A stretch of 64,000 nt of DNA from Acetobacteraceae bacterium H6797 (GTDB lineage: Bacteria > Pseudomonadota > Alphaproteobacteria > Acetobacterales > Acetobacteraceae). The number at the start of each line of letters is the position of its first letter. Within the stretch, counting starts at the first letter, position 1. Below the pieces are notes generated by a model. That model saw only the letters and a program-made list of their open reading frames with translations, did not search any database and was not told the origin of the DNA. Where the stretch lies: NCBI GenBank assembly GCA_015223225.1, contig JADFCQ010000003.1:186001-250000 (forward strand). Direction: 5' to 3'. This document shows, piece by piece, positions 41,082 through 49,497 of this stretch. The position numbers and the translations under genes are program-made.

Positions 41082-44000
41082 TCAAACCGAGAAGTATTTT
41101 GCGCGCGGGTGATGCAGCACGATGGCGCTGGTGGACTGCTCCGGATGCAGCTGCCACTCGTCGCTGATCGAGACGCCGATACGCTCGGCATCCAGCAGCT
41201 TCAGCAGCCCCACCTGATCCTCCAGCCGCGGGCAGGCCGGATAGCCGAAGGAATAGCGGCCGCCGCGATAGCCCTGCTGCAGCATCTTCTCCATGTCGCG
41301 CTCATCCTCGCCGGCATAGCCCAGCTCGGCACGGATGCGCTTATGGACGTATTCCGCCATGCCCTCGGCCATTTCGACCGAGAGGCCATGCAGATAGAGG
41401 TAATCCTGGTAGCGATTGCCCTCGAACCACTCGCGGGCGACATCGCTCGCCTTCTGCCCGACGGTGACGACCTGCAGCCCGATCACGTCGCGCTTCTCGG
41501 GGCCGTCATTGATGTCGCGCACGAAATCCGCGATGCAATCGCCATCCTGCTTCGGCTGGCGGGGCAGGGTGACGCGCCAGAGCTCCGTCCTGCCATCCTC
41601 GTCGAAGATCACCAGGTCATTGCCCTGGCCCGCGCATTTCCAATAGCCGTAGATGGCCTGGGGCGAGAGGATCTTCTCCTGCTCGGTGAGCGCCAGCATG
41701 CGCTTGAGCACGGGGCGAAGCTCCTGCCGCGCCCAGCCCATGAAATCGTCCAGCGAACGGCCCTGCTTGCGGAAGCCCCATTGGAACTGGAAGAGGCTGC
41801 GCTCGTTGATGAAGGGCACGATGGCGCGCGGATCGGCATTGACCACGCGCGGGCCCCAGAAGGGCGGCACTGGCACGGGCTCATCGGCCGTCAGGCGGCG
41901 GCGGCGCTCCTCGGCATAGCCGGCATCTACCGGCCCATAGCCGCGCTGCTCGGTCTGACCGGGCAGGGCGCGCTCATTGCGGGACTTGCCCTTGCGCCGC
42001 GCCTGCAGGGCGGAGAGGAAGTCGTCGAAGCTGTTGCCGACCACCTTGTCCATCAGATGCAGCCCGTCGAAGGCATCGCGGGCATAGGCCACGCGGCCGG
42101 TCTGCTCGCCACCCGCATAGGCGCGCACGCAATCGTCCTCGACATAGTTGCGCGTCAGCGCCGCGCCGCCCAGCAGCACCGGCACATCGAGCCCGATGCG
42201 GTGCATCTCCTCGAGATTCTCGCGCATCACGACGGTCGATTTCACGAGCAGGCCCGACATGCCGATGGCATTGGCCTTATGCTCCTTCACCGCCGAGATC
42301 ATGTCGGCGATGGGCACCTTGATGCCGAGATTGATGACCTTGTAACCGTTATTGGTCAGGATGATGTCGACGAGGTTCTTGCCGATGTCATGCACGTCGC
42401 CCTTCACCGTGGCGAGGACGATGATGCCCTTCTCCTGCCCCTCGACGCGCTCCATATGGGGCTCGAGCCAGGCCACGGCCGTCTTCATGGTCTCGGCCGA
42501 TTGCAGCACGAACGGCAGCTGCATCTTGCCCGAGCCGAAAAGCTCGCCCACCACCTTCATGCCGTCGAGCAGCACGGTATTGATGATCTCGAGCGGCGTC
42601 AGGCCATTGTCCATCGCGCCCTGGAGGTCTTCCTCGATGCCCTTGCGGTCGCCGTCGACGATGCGGTCCTTCAGGCGGCCTTCCGGCGTCTCGGCGCGCT
42701 TCTTCGCCCCCTGGTCTGCGGCCTTACGTCCGGCGAAAATCTCCAGCATCTTCTGGAGCGGGTCATAGCCTTCCGAACGGCGATCGAAGATCAGGTCTTC
42801 CGCGACCTTCACCTCCTCGGGGGGGATGAGATGCAGCGGCTTGATCTTGCTGACATGCACGATGGCGCCCGTCATGCCGGCCTTGACCGCGTGATCGAGG
42901 AAGACGGAGTTCAGAACATGCCGCGCGGCCGGATTGAGGCCGAAGGAGATGTTCGACAGGCCGAGAATGATCTGAATATCCGGGAATTGCTCCCGGATCA
43001 TCTTGATGCCTTCGAGCGTCCAGAGGCCGAGCTTGCGGTCATCCTCATTGCCGGTCGCGATGGTGAAGGTGAGCGGGTCGATCATCAGGTCGCTCTGCGG
43101 CAGGCCATGCTTGTTGCAGGCGAAATCCACCAGCCGCGCGGCGATGCGGAGCTTGTCCTCCGCGGTCTTCGCCATGCCCACTTCGTCGATGGTGAGCGCG
43201 ATGACCGCCGCGCCAAATTTTTTGGCCAGGATCATGCGATCGGTCGCATGGCCTTCGCCATCCTCGAAATTGATCGAGTTAATGATGGGCTTGCCGCCAT
43301 GCAGCTTCAGCGCGCTCTCGATCACCGGCGTCTCGGTGCTGTCGATCACGAGGGGCGCGTTCACGCTGCTGGTGAAGCGCGTGATCACCTCGTTCATCTC
43401 GGCCATTTCGTCGCGGCCGACGAAGGCGGTGCAGACGTCGAGCGAGTTGGAGCCTTCGCCCACCTGCTCGCGGCCGATGGCGACGCAGCCGTCCCAGTCA
43501 TGGGCCGCCTGCCGCTCGCGCCAGGCCTTAGAGCCATTGGCGTTGCAGCGCTCGCCGATGGAGAAATAGGCATTCTCCTGCCGCAGCGAGACGGCGCCGT
43601 AGAGCGAGGCGACGGAGGGGATCCAGACGGGCTTGCGCGCGACGGGCGTGGGGCGATAGCCGCCGCCCACCCGGCGCAGCATCTCGTCCAGCGCCTGGAT
43701 ATGCGGCGTCGAGGTGCCGCAGCAGCCGCCGATGAGGTTCACGCCATCCTCGGTGACGAAACGCTCCATCCAGCTCGCCATCTCGGCCGGCGCCAGCGGA
43801 TAATGCGTCTTGCCATCGACCAGCTCCGGCAGGCCGGCATTGGGCTGCACCGAGATCAGCCCGCGCCAGTTCTGCGAGAGGAAGCGGACATGCTCCGCCA
43901 TTTCCTGCGGGCCGGTCGCGCAGTTCAGGCCCATCAACGGCACATCGAGGGCATCGACCACGGTGGAGGCCGCATGGATATCGGGGCCGACGAGCAGCGT

Positions 44001-44591
44001 GCCCGTCGTTTCCACCGTCACCTGCACGAAAATGGGGATATCGACGCCGGCTTCCTTGATCGCGCGCTTGGCGGCGTTCACGGCGGCCTTGATGAAGAGC
44101 GTGTCCTGGTTCGTCTCGGTCAGCAGTGCGTCGGCGCCGCCCGCGATCAGCCCCTGGCACTGAAGGAAGAGCGCGGCTTCCAGCGTGTCGTAATCGATAT
44201 GCCCCAGGCTCGGCAGCTTGGTGCCGGGGCCGATATCGCCGATCACATAGCGATGGCGCCCGTCCGAGAAAGTCTCGGCCGCCTCGCGCGCGAGTTCCAC
44301 CGCGTTCTTGTTGATCTCGAAGGCACGGTCGGAGATGTCGAATTCGCCGAGCGTGATGGGCGAGGCGCCGAAAGTGTTCGTCAGAACCATATCGGCCCCG
44401 GCCTCGTAATAGCCGCGATGGATTTCGCGCACGAGGTCAGGCCGCGAGAGCACCAGCACGTCGGTGCAGTTCTCCTTGCCCCAATAGTCCTTCTCGACAT
44501 CGAGGGTGAGCGCCTGAACACGGCTGCCCATGCCGCCGTCGCAGAGCAGAACGCGGTCGCGCAGGGCTTGCAGGAGATGGGGGCGGGACAT
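41082..44591 (-). CDS. metH: Cobalamin-dependent methionine synthase MetH
   Basis: The 1169-residue full-length enzyme transfers methyl from 5-methyltetrahydrofolate to homocysteine. Domains run in order: homocysteine/zinc domain with GGCCGTSTPH near residue 288; pterin-binding domain from about 350 (IGERCNANGS) to 620; cobalamin cap and Rossmann domains with the cobalt-ligating motif DVHDIGKN at about 731-738; and C-terminal reactivation domain (from about 900) with RYSFGYPACP near 1110. All key motifs are intact. It is 16 nt downstream of the ArsR-methyltransferase gene and probably controlled by it. ATG 44591 gives the expected start. Confidence 0.97.
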   Translation of the reverse strand: MSRPHLLQALRDRVLLCDGGMGSRVQALTLDVEKDYWGKENCTDVLVLSRPDLVREIHRGYYEAGADMVLTNTFGASPITLGEFDISDRAFEINKNAVELAREAAETFSDGRHRYVIGDIGPGTKLPSLGHIDYDTLEAALFLQCQGLIAGGADALLTETNQDTLFIKAAVNAAKRAIKEAGVDIPIFVQVTVETTGTLLVGPDIHAASTVVDALDVPLMGLNCATGPQEMAEHVRFLSQNWRGLISVQPNAGLPELVDGKTHYPLAPAEMASWMERFVTEDGVNLIGGCCGTSTPHIQALDEMLRRVGGGYRPTPVARKPVWIPSVASLYGAVSLRQENAYFSIGERCNANGSKAWRERQAAHDWDGCVAIGREQVGEGSNSLDVCTAFVGRDEMAEMNEVITRFTSSVNAPLVIDSTETPVIESALKLHGGKPIINSINFEDGEGHATDRMILAKKFGAAVIALTIDEVGMAKTAEDKLRIAARLVDFACNKHGLPQSDLMIDPLTFTIATGNEDDRKLGLWTLEGIKMIREQFPDIQIILGLSNISFGLNPAARHVLNSVFLDHAVKAGMTGAIVHVSKIKPLHLIPPEEVKVAEDLIFDRRSEGYDPLQKMLEIFAGRKAADQGAKKRAETPEGRLKDRIVDGDRKGIEEDLQGAMDNGLTPLEIINTVLLDGMKVVGELFGSGKMQLPFVLQSAETMKTAVAWLEPHMERVEGQEKGIIVLATVKGDVHDIGKNLVDIILTNNGYKVINLGIKVPIADMISAVKEHKANAIGMSGLLVKSTVVMRENLEEMHRIGLDVPVLLGGAALTRNYVEDDCVRAYAGGEQTGRVAYARDAFDGLHLMDKVVGNSFDDFLSALQARRKGKSRNERALPGQTEQRGYGPVDAGYAEERRRRLTADEPVPVPPFWGPRVVNADPRAIVPFINERSLFQFQWGFRKQGRSLDDFMGWARQELRPVLKRMLALTEQEKILSPQAIYGYWKCAGQGNDLVIFDEDGRTELWRVTLPRQPKQDGDCIADFVRDINDGPEKRDVIGLQVVTVGQKASDVAREWFEGNRYQDYLYLHGLSVEMAEGMAEYVHKRIRAELGYAGEDERDMEKMLQQGYRGGRYSFGYPACPRLEDQVGLLKLLDAERIGVSISDEWQLHPEQSTSAIVLHHPRAKYFSV

Positions 44592-44607
44592 GGCGTATTC
44601 TCGTTCT

Positions 44608-45546
44608 TCAGGCGGTCACTGAAACGGGCTGGGCCACGCGGCGCGCGGACCAGAGACGGACGGGCAGGGCACCCGGAATTTCGATGGGCTGGCCCAGGGC
44701 GCAACCGGCATGGCCGAGCCAGCGGGCGATATCCGCATCGGCGAAGCCCGGCCAGCGATGGGCGTGTTTCGCGACGAGTTCCTCGCGCCCATGCGGCGCG
44801 AAATCGGCGATGAGCAGCACGCCCTCAGGCGCCAGCACGCGGGCCGCCTCGGTCAGCGCCGCCTCCGGGTCCTCGGCATAATGCAGCACCATCTGCAGCG
44901 CGACGGCATCGAAGGCGCCATCGGCCAGCGGCAGGCGATACATATCGGCTTGCCGCACGGTGCAACGGCCCGCGAGGCCGCGCTCGGCCAGGCGCGCGCG
45001 GGCGAGGGCCAGCATGTCGCGGCTGGCATCCACGCCCAGGGCGGAATTCACCCGATCGGCGACCAGTTCCAGCAGCCTGCCGGTGCCGGTGCCGATATCG
45101 AGCAGCCGGCCGACATGGCCCGGCAATTGCTCCAGCAGTGCCGCCTCGATGGCCTGGGCCGGGAGATCCAGCGCGCGCATCTCGTCCCAATCGGCACCCT
45201 CGCGGATGAAGGCGTCCGAGGCGGTGCGGGCACGCTCGGCGGCCAGCCGGGCCGCGGCGCGGCGGTCGGCGGCCAGCGTCGGGTCGTCATCCGGCAGTTG
45301 GGCCAGGACCTGGCGCGGCAGCAGCCCGTCATGCGGGATCTGGAAATAGACATTCGCGCCCTCGGGCAGGCGGACGAGCAGCCCGGCCTCCACCATGAGC
45401 TTGAGATGGCGCGAGAGGCGCGGCTGGGACTGGCCGAGAATGGCGCAGAGATCGGTCACGCAGAAAGCCCCGCGCGCGCAAAGCGCGAGCAGCCGGAGCC
45501 GGGTGGGCTCGGCAACGGCGCGCAATTGGGTGAGCAGGGTTTCCAT
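44608..45546 (-). CDS. ArsR-family regulator fused to SAM-dependent methyltransferase
   Basis: The protein has about 312 residues. Residues 1-95 are an ArsR winged helix (AEPTRLRLLALCARG, LSRHLKLMVEAGLL) and the remainder is a class I methyltransferase domain with the SAM-binding loop LLDIGTGTGRLLELV and the LGVDASRDML strand. ArsR-type regulators of the methionine/SAM cycle (SahR) are known to act beside metH and ahcY; the appended methyltransferase fold could serve as the SAM/SAH sensor. I start at ATG 45546, which leaves the palindromic operator just upstream; the alternative ATG 45564 lies inside the palindrome. Confidence 0.88.
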   Translation of the reverse strand: METLLTQLRAVAEPTRLRLLALCARGAFCVTDLCAILGQSQPRLSRHLKLMVEAGLLVRLPEGANVYFQIPHDGLLPRQVLAQLPDDDPTLAADRRAAARLAAERARTASDAFIREGADWDEMRALDLPAQAIEAALLEQLPGHVGRLLDIGTGTGRLLELVADRVNSALGVDASRDMLALARARLAERGLAGRCTVRQADMYRLPLADGAFDAVALQMVLHYAEDPEAALTEAARVLAPEGVLLIADFAPHGREELVAKHAHRWPGFADADIARWLGHAGCALGQPIEIPGALPVRLWSARRVAQPVSVTA

Positions 45547-45560
45547 GGGCCTTGCAAATG

Positions 45561-45580
45561 ACATAAAGACTTCTTTATGT
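45561..45580. promoter_or_regulatory. Perfect 20-bp palindromic operator (9-2-9)
   Basis: ACATAAAGA and TCTTTATGT flank a CT centre without mismatch, and the site is AT-rich in a GC-rich region. It occupies the 41 bp between the divergent start codons of the ArsR-methyltransferase and the small protein at 45588. The form is that of an ArsR dimer site, so autoregulation and control of metH are likely. Confidence 0.8.
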
Positions 45581-45587
45581 CCAGCAT

Positions 45588-45932
45588 ATGGCTTGGTCCC
45601 TCGACGCCCGCACCCCCGTTCTGCTGGATGCCAGCCCCGCGAAAGGCGCGGTCTGGCTCGCCGAGGATGGGGCGCCCACCCCGCCCGAAGCCGCCTGGGT
45701 CGAGCGTTTCGCCACGCCCGTGCCCACCGCCCACCCCATCGGTTGCGCCTGCTGCCAGCCGAGAAGCGGGGCAGCTGTGGCGCTGGACCGCCTCTTCCTG
45801 GCCCGGGCCAAAGGCTCGGCGCCCTGGTTCACCGAAGTGCGGACCCTTGCCGCGACCGAGGCCGGCGCGCTCGCCCTTCGGCAGGCGGTTTCCGAAGACC
45901 CGGTCGTGAGCGCGCGGTTCAGGCTGGGCTGA
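45588..45932 (+). CDS. Small unknown protein with a CACC cysteine motif
   Basis: I do not recognise a named family. The 114-residue protein has a central HPIGCACCQPR segment with C53, C55 and C56, suited to metal binding, and a regular C-terminal helix (EAGALALRQAVSEDPVVSARF). Codon use and third-position GC look coding. It has no signal peptide. Its ATG lies eight bases past the palindromic operator and has no ribosome site, suggesting a leaderless message or an unconventional start. Small proteins of this look occur beside metal/cobalamin (CobW-type) genes, but that link is recollection and not shown here. Confidence 0.65.
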   Translation: MAWSLDARTPVLLDASPAKGAVWLAEDGAPTPPEAAWVERFATPVPTAHPIGCACCQPRSGAAVALDRLFLARAKGSAPWFTEVRTLAATEAGALALRQAVSEDPVVSARFRLG

Positions 45933-45935
45933 GGC

Positions 45936-45983
45936 TCAGCTGACGACGCCGTAGATCACCAGAAGCAGGATCAGAAGGCGCAT
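45936..45983 (-). CDS. Possible tiny hydrophobic peptide
   Basis: An ATG at 45983 opens a 15-residue frame MRLLILLLVIYGVVS, a single membrane-helix-like peptide. An in-frame ATG five codons earlier (45998) extends it to 20 residues. GGGAG lies about 13 bases before the inner ATG. It lies in the gap between convergent genes. Too short to be sure it is a gene. Confidence 0.25.
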   Translation of the reverse strand: MRLLILLLVIYGVVS

Positions 45984-46108
45984 GGCGCCGACTCCCATTT
46001 CAAACGCCCTATTGGCGCATGGGAGGAACGTGCGATTTGCCCCCGAGATGCGTGGCCTCAGCGTCAAGAAAGCGGGAATGGCCAAGCTTACGAAACCGCT
46101 GCCTGCTC

Positions 46109-46591
46109 TTAGTCCCACTCCTTAAGAGAGGGGCGCGTCGTGAAGACGACAGTGGCATATTGATGCGGCAGATCGGCGGGTTGCACGGCCCGCACCAGCA
46201 CGGTCACCTCGCCGATCTTCGTTCTCCGATCAGCGCCTCGTGTCTTGGCCGCCTGCAAAGCAGCGTCCAGCCAGGTTCCGCCGTTCCAGCCCGGCAGCAA
46301 CACCGTCGCGATTTGCTTCACGGCGTGCGTGCTGGTCGCTTCCTGCCCTGGATCGACAGGCGATTTCTGAACGAGGACTGTCATTTCCACGGTCTCCGTC
46401 GTGCCCGACGCCGACCGTGTGAGCGTTGCGGAACCCTGCGTGCGGGGCGAAAGGCAGCCGGTTAGGTTTTCGCGAACCCACCAATCGGTGCATCCCAGCG
46501 AGCCCGCCAGAGCTGCCCTGGTATCATCCGCTCGCTTATCCATCCCGGTGACCGATGTTGCGCAGGATGCAAGGAGGAGCGACGCGAGCAA
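46109..46591 (-). CDS. Hypothetical lipoprotein-like secreted protein
   Basis: This protein of up to 160 residues has a leader (LLASLLLASC) ending in a lipobox-like LASC with Cys10, followed by a soluble domain with regular strands (EMTVLVQKSPVD, GEVTVLVRAVQPAD). No family is recognised. The start is uncertain: TTG 46591 gives a leader without basic residues, and the open frame continues upstream past the Lrp stop with basic residues but no standard start. It follows the Lrp gene on the same strand by about 26 nt. GC content here is lower than in neighbours. Confidence 0.55.
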   Translation of the reverse strand: MLASLLLASCATSVTGMDKRADDTRAALAGSLGCTDWWVRENLTGCLSPRTQGSATLTRSASGTTETVEMTVLVQKSPVDPGQEATSTHAVKQIATVLLPGWNGGTWLDAALQAAKTRGADRRTKIGEVTVLVRAVQPADLPHQYATVVFTTRPSLKEWD

Positions 46592-46616
46592 CAGGCAGAA
46601 AGCAGGGGCAGGCTGC

Positions 46617-47114
46617 CTAGCCCTGCACTCTGAAAAAACTCTCCAGCGGATGATGGTTCTTCGTGAAGACCGTCTTGATCACCACATAGGAGAAATACTT
46701 CTCGATCCCGATATTCTGCCCCAGCAGATATTCAATCGTGTCCTGGTAATGCTGGATGCTGCGCGTCAGGAACCGCAGCAGATAATCATAACCGCCGCTG
46801 ACGAGATGGCATTCCACCACCTCGTCCACCGCCCGGATCGCCGCCTCGAAACGCGAGAAGTCCCGGCTGCGGTGGTCGGCGAGCGTCACCTCGGTATAGA
46901 CCGTCAGCGTATCGCCCAGCTTCTGCATGGCGATATGCGCGCCATAGCCGGTGATATAGCCCGCCTTCTCCAGCCGCTTCACCCGCATCAGGCAGGGGCT
47001 GGCCGAAAGGCCGACCGCCTCGGCCAGGTCCACATTGGTGATGCGGCCGTTCTTCTGCAGATGCGAGAGGATGCGCAGGTCGATCCGGTCGAGCTTGGGC
47101 AGCGGCGTGATCAT
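46617..47114 (-). CDS. Lrp/AsnC-family transcriptional regulator
   Basis: The 165-residue protein has an N-terminal helix-turn-helix (LDRIDLRILSHLQKNGRITN, VDLAEAVGLSASPCLMRVKRLE) and a C-terminal RAM effector domain (VVECHLVSGGYDYLLRF). Lrp-type proteins sense amino acids. ATG 47114 overlaps the stop of the GhrA-like gene (TGATG) and is preceded by AAGGGG, so the regulator is translationally coupled to the enzyme and probably regulates this operon. The frame is open far upstream but only as a shadow of the dehydrogenase. Confidence 0.92.
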   Translation of the reverse strand: MITPLPKLDRIDLRILSHLQKNGRITNVDLAEAVGLSASPCLMRVKRLEKAGYITGYGAHIAMQKLGDTLTVYTEVTLADHRSRDFSRFEAAIRAVDEVVECHLVSGGYDYLLRFLTRSIQHYQDTIEYLLGQNIGIEKYFSYVVIKTVFTKNHHPLESFFRVQG

Positions 47115-48040
47115 CAATACCCCTTGCTGCGGTCGACCTCGCCGCGCAGCGCCTCGCCCCGAGCGTAGCGGCGCAGCGTGTCCATCACATGCTCGGCCGC
47201 CGTTTCGGGCTGGGTCATGGTCGCGATATGCGGGGTGATCCAGATTTTCGGATGGCTCCAGAACGGGTGATCCGAAGGCAGGGGCTCGGGCGTCGTCACG
47301 TCGAGCATGGCATGGGCGAGCTGCCCGCTGTCCAGCGCCGCGATGAGGTCTTCCTGCACCATATGCTGCCCGCGGCCGACATTCACCAGGCTCGCGCCCT
47401 TCGGCAGCATGGCGAAAAGCTCCTTGTTCAGGATACCCCTCGTCTCGGGGGTCAGCGGGATGAGGCAGACGAGAATGTCGAGGTTCGAGAGGAACGCCGG
47501 CAGGCTCTCCCGCCCGGCGAAACACGCCACACCCTCAACCTCGCGCGGGCTGCGGCTCCAGGCGGAAAGCTGGAAGCCGAATCCCTGCAGCGTCTTCAGC
47601 ACCGACTGCCCCAACTCGCCCATGCCGAGAATGCCGACGCGCCGGGCACTCGCCGGCCAGACGCGCTTGGCCTTCCAGAGGCCCTCGGCCTGCTGCGCGC
47701 GATAGGTCGGCAGGTCCCGGTGCAGGGCGAGCACCTGGAGGGTGACGAATTCGCTCATCCCCCCGCTGATGCCGGGCTCGACCATCCGCACCACGCGCAA
47801 GCCCGGCGGCAGGATGGAGAAGTCGATCTGGTCCACCCCCGCGCCGGTCGAGAAGAGGATTTCCAGCTTGGGAAAGCGCGTCGCCAGGTCCTTCGGCGGA
47901 ACCCAGGTAGCGAGGAAGCGCACGTGCTCGCCCGCCAGGTCATCCCGCCAGAGGGCGAAGGGCTGCTCCGGCATTTTCTCGGCGAAAAGGCGGGACCAGA
48001 TGGGGCTGCGCTCGGCATCCGTCTTGATGATGAAGGTCAT
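47114..48040 (-). CDS. ghrA: D-2-hydroxyacid dehydrogenase, glyoxylate/hydroxypyruvate reductase A type
   Basis: The 308-residue enzyme has the NAD(P) site VGILGMGELGQSVL near 140-150 and catalytic residues Arg (LVNVGRGQHM), Glu (TTPEPLPSDHPFW) and His (ITPHIA). The short form without a long N-terminal catalytic lobe and LFSTGAGVDQ fit GhrA, which reduces glyoxylate and hydroxypyruvate. It lies 16 nt after the acetyltransferase gene and is coupled to the Lrp gene downstream. Confidence 0.9.
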   Translation of the reverse strand: MTFIIKTDAERSPIWSRLFAEKMPEQPFALWRDDLAGEHVRFLATWVPPKDLATRFPKLEILFSTGAGVDQIDFSILPPGLRVVRMVEPGISGGMSEFVTLQVLALHRDLPTYRAQQAEGLWKAKRVWPASARRVGILGMGELGQSVLKTLQGFGFQLSAWSRSPREVEGVACFAGRESLPAFLSNLDILVCLIPLTPETRGILNKELFAMLPKGASLVNVGRGQHMVQEDLIAALDSGQLAHAMLDVTTPEPLPSDHPFWSHPKIWITPHIATMTQPETAAEHVMDTLRRYARGEALRGEVDRSKGY

Positions 48041-48056
48041 GGTCAGTCTCCGACGG

Positions 48057-48899
48057 TCAGCCGAGGGCCTGGTTGGTGAGGGCGAAGCGCTGGGCCGGGC
48101 CAGGGCGGTCCGGCGCCGTGCCGCGAATCATGGACACGACCGAGCCCACATTGGAAAGCCCCAGCGTATCGAGCCAGGGGCCGAGCCCGCTGTCATCCTG
48201 CACATCGACGCGAATGAACTGGTCGGAGCGATAGCCCAGCCAATAGCCGATCAGCACCTTGGCCGCCTCGGCATCGGGGGCGATGACCGGGCCGACCACA
48301 TGGCCGCGCCCGAATCGGCGCATCAGCGCGAAGCCCACCGCCTCGCCGCCGCGGTCCAGCACCACGCCTTCGGAAACCTCGAGCAGGGCCTCAAGCAGCG
48401 CCCGCCGGTCGAGCCCCGTCGCCTGCCGGTCCAGCGCCGCCAGCGCCCCGGCATCGGACCGCCCCAGGGGCCGCAGCCTGTCGCCGGGCGGGGGCGGCAC
48501 GAGGCCGACGGAGAAGGGCGTGCCCTGATGCTGCTCGATCCGCCGGCCCGTCTCGGTAAAGCCCAACTTCGCATAGAGCGGGCGGCCGGGGACGGTCGCG
48601 TTCAGCATGAGGCAGCCATCGCCCAGGGCAGCCATCATCCGCTCCGTCAGCATCCGTCCGAAGCCGCGCCCCTGCGCCTCCTCGGCCACGATCACCAGCC
48701 CGATGGTAGCACCCGTGCCGAAGGGCCAGCCCAGGATGGTGCCCAGCACGCGCCCTTCCTCCTCCACCACGAAGCCGAGGCCGAGGCTGAAGTTGAAGGC
48801 CCAATCCTCCAGCCGGTGCGGCCAGCCCACGGCGCTGGAAAGCCCATGGGCGGCCGGAAGATCCTCCTGCTGCATCGCGCGCAAGGCATAGGCTGGCAA
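48057..48899 (-). CDS. GNAT-family N-acetyltransferase
   Basis: The 280-residue protein has two halves. The N-terminal half (about 1-130) is a GNAT domain with the acetyl-CoA loop EAQGRGFGRMLTERM (Q/RxxGxG/A). The C-terminal half resembles the second GNAT-like domain of YitI/Acetyltransf_18 proteins. The acceptor is unknown. The only start that keeps the first strand is TTG 48899, with GGGAGACG upstream and an in-frame stop just before; the next ATG (48875) would cut into strand one. It is first gene of the GNAT-GhrA-Lrp operon. Confidence 0.88.
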   Translation of the reverse strand: MPAYALRAMQQEDLPAAHGLSSAVGWPHRLEDWAFNFSLGLGFVVEEEGRVLGTILGWPFGTGATIGLVIVAEEAQGRGFGRMLTERMMAALGDGCLMLNATVPGRPLYAKLGFTETGRRIEQHQGTPFSVGLVPPPPGDRLRPLGRSDAGALAALDRQATGLDRRALLEALLEVSEGVVLDRGGEAVGFALMRRFGRGHVVGPVIAPDAEAAKVLIGYWLGYRSDQFIRVDVQDDSGLGPWLDTLGLSNVGSVVSMIRGTAPDRPGPAQRFALTNQALG

Positions 48900-49032
48900 T
48901 GGACTCGTCTCCCGCTATCTCGCCGCCAAGACTGGCCCGCGTATCGCAGTACAGGATGCCGTGCTCGGCAAGGATTCGGCATTTTCCACCGCGCGCTTGT
49001 CCGCCCATGCCCGCTCCGGGCATCCTCCGCCC

Positions 49033-49497
49033 ATGCCCACCACGATTCGCCTGGCCGACCTCGCCGCGACCGAGGCACTCGCCGCCCGCGCCGCCTCCCT
49101 GGCCCGGCCCGGCGATGCGCTGCTGCTCGACGGGCCGCTGGGCGCGGGCAAGAGCGCCTTTTCCCGCGCCTTTCTGCGCGCGGCGGCGGGCGATCCGCGG
49201 CTGGAAGTGCCGTCGCCGACCTTCACGCTCGTCCAGCAATACGAGCTGCCGCGCTTCCAGGCCTGGCATTTCGACCTTTACCGCCTCTCCGGCCCCGATG
49301 ACCTTTTCGAACTGGGGTGGGAGGAAGTGGCCGATGGCGTCGCCCTGGTGGAATGGCCCGAGCGGCTGGAGGACCTGAGGCCCGCCGATGCCCTCGGCCT
49401 GCGCCTCGCGCCCGACCCGGCCGATGACGAGGCCCGCTTCCTGACGCTCGAAGGCTGGCCCGACCGGCTCGCCGCGCTCACGGAGGGCTTCCCATGA
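49033..49497 (+). CDS. tsaE: tRNA t6A biosynthesis ATPase TsaE
   Basis: The 154-residue P-loop protein has Walker A GPLGAGKS at residues 34-41 and the TsaE-specific SPTFTLVQQYE and HFDLYRLSGPDDLFELG. It drives the TsaB-TsaD cycle that makes N6-threonylcarbamoyladenosine at position 37 of ANN-decoding tRNAs. ATG 49033 gives the conserved length. The amgK gene starts inside its stop codon (ATGA). The grouping tsaE-amgK-murU is found in many proteobacteria. Confidence 0.95.
   Translation: MPTTIRLADLAATEALAARAASLARPGDALLLDGPLGAGKSAFSRAFLRAAAGDPRLEVPSPTFTLVQQYELPRFQAWHFDLYRLSGPDDLFELGWEEVADGVALVEWPERLEDLRPADALGLRLAPDPADDEARFLTLEGWPDRLAALTEGFP

Noticed and set aside
39627-44813. A very long rightward open frame (over 1700 codons) antisense to TonB, CDF and metH
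   Set aside because: It lies wholly opposite genes with intact family motifs and arises from high GC with few stop codons; its translation is low-complexity and His/Arg/Ala rich.
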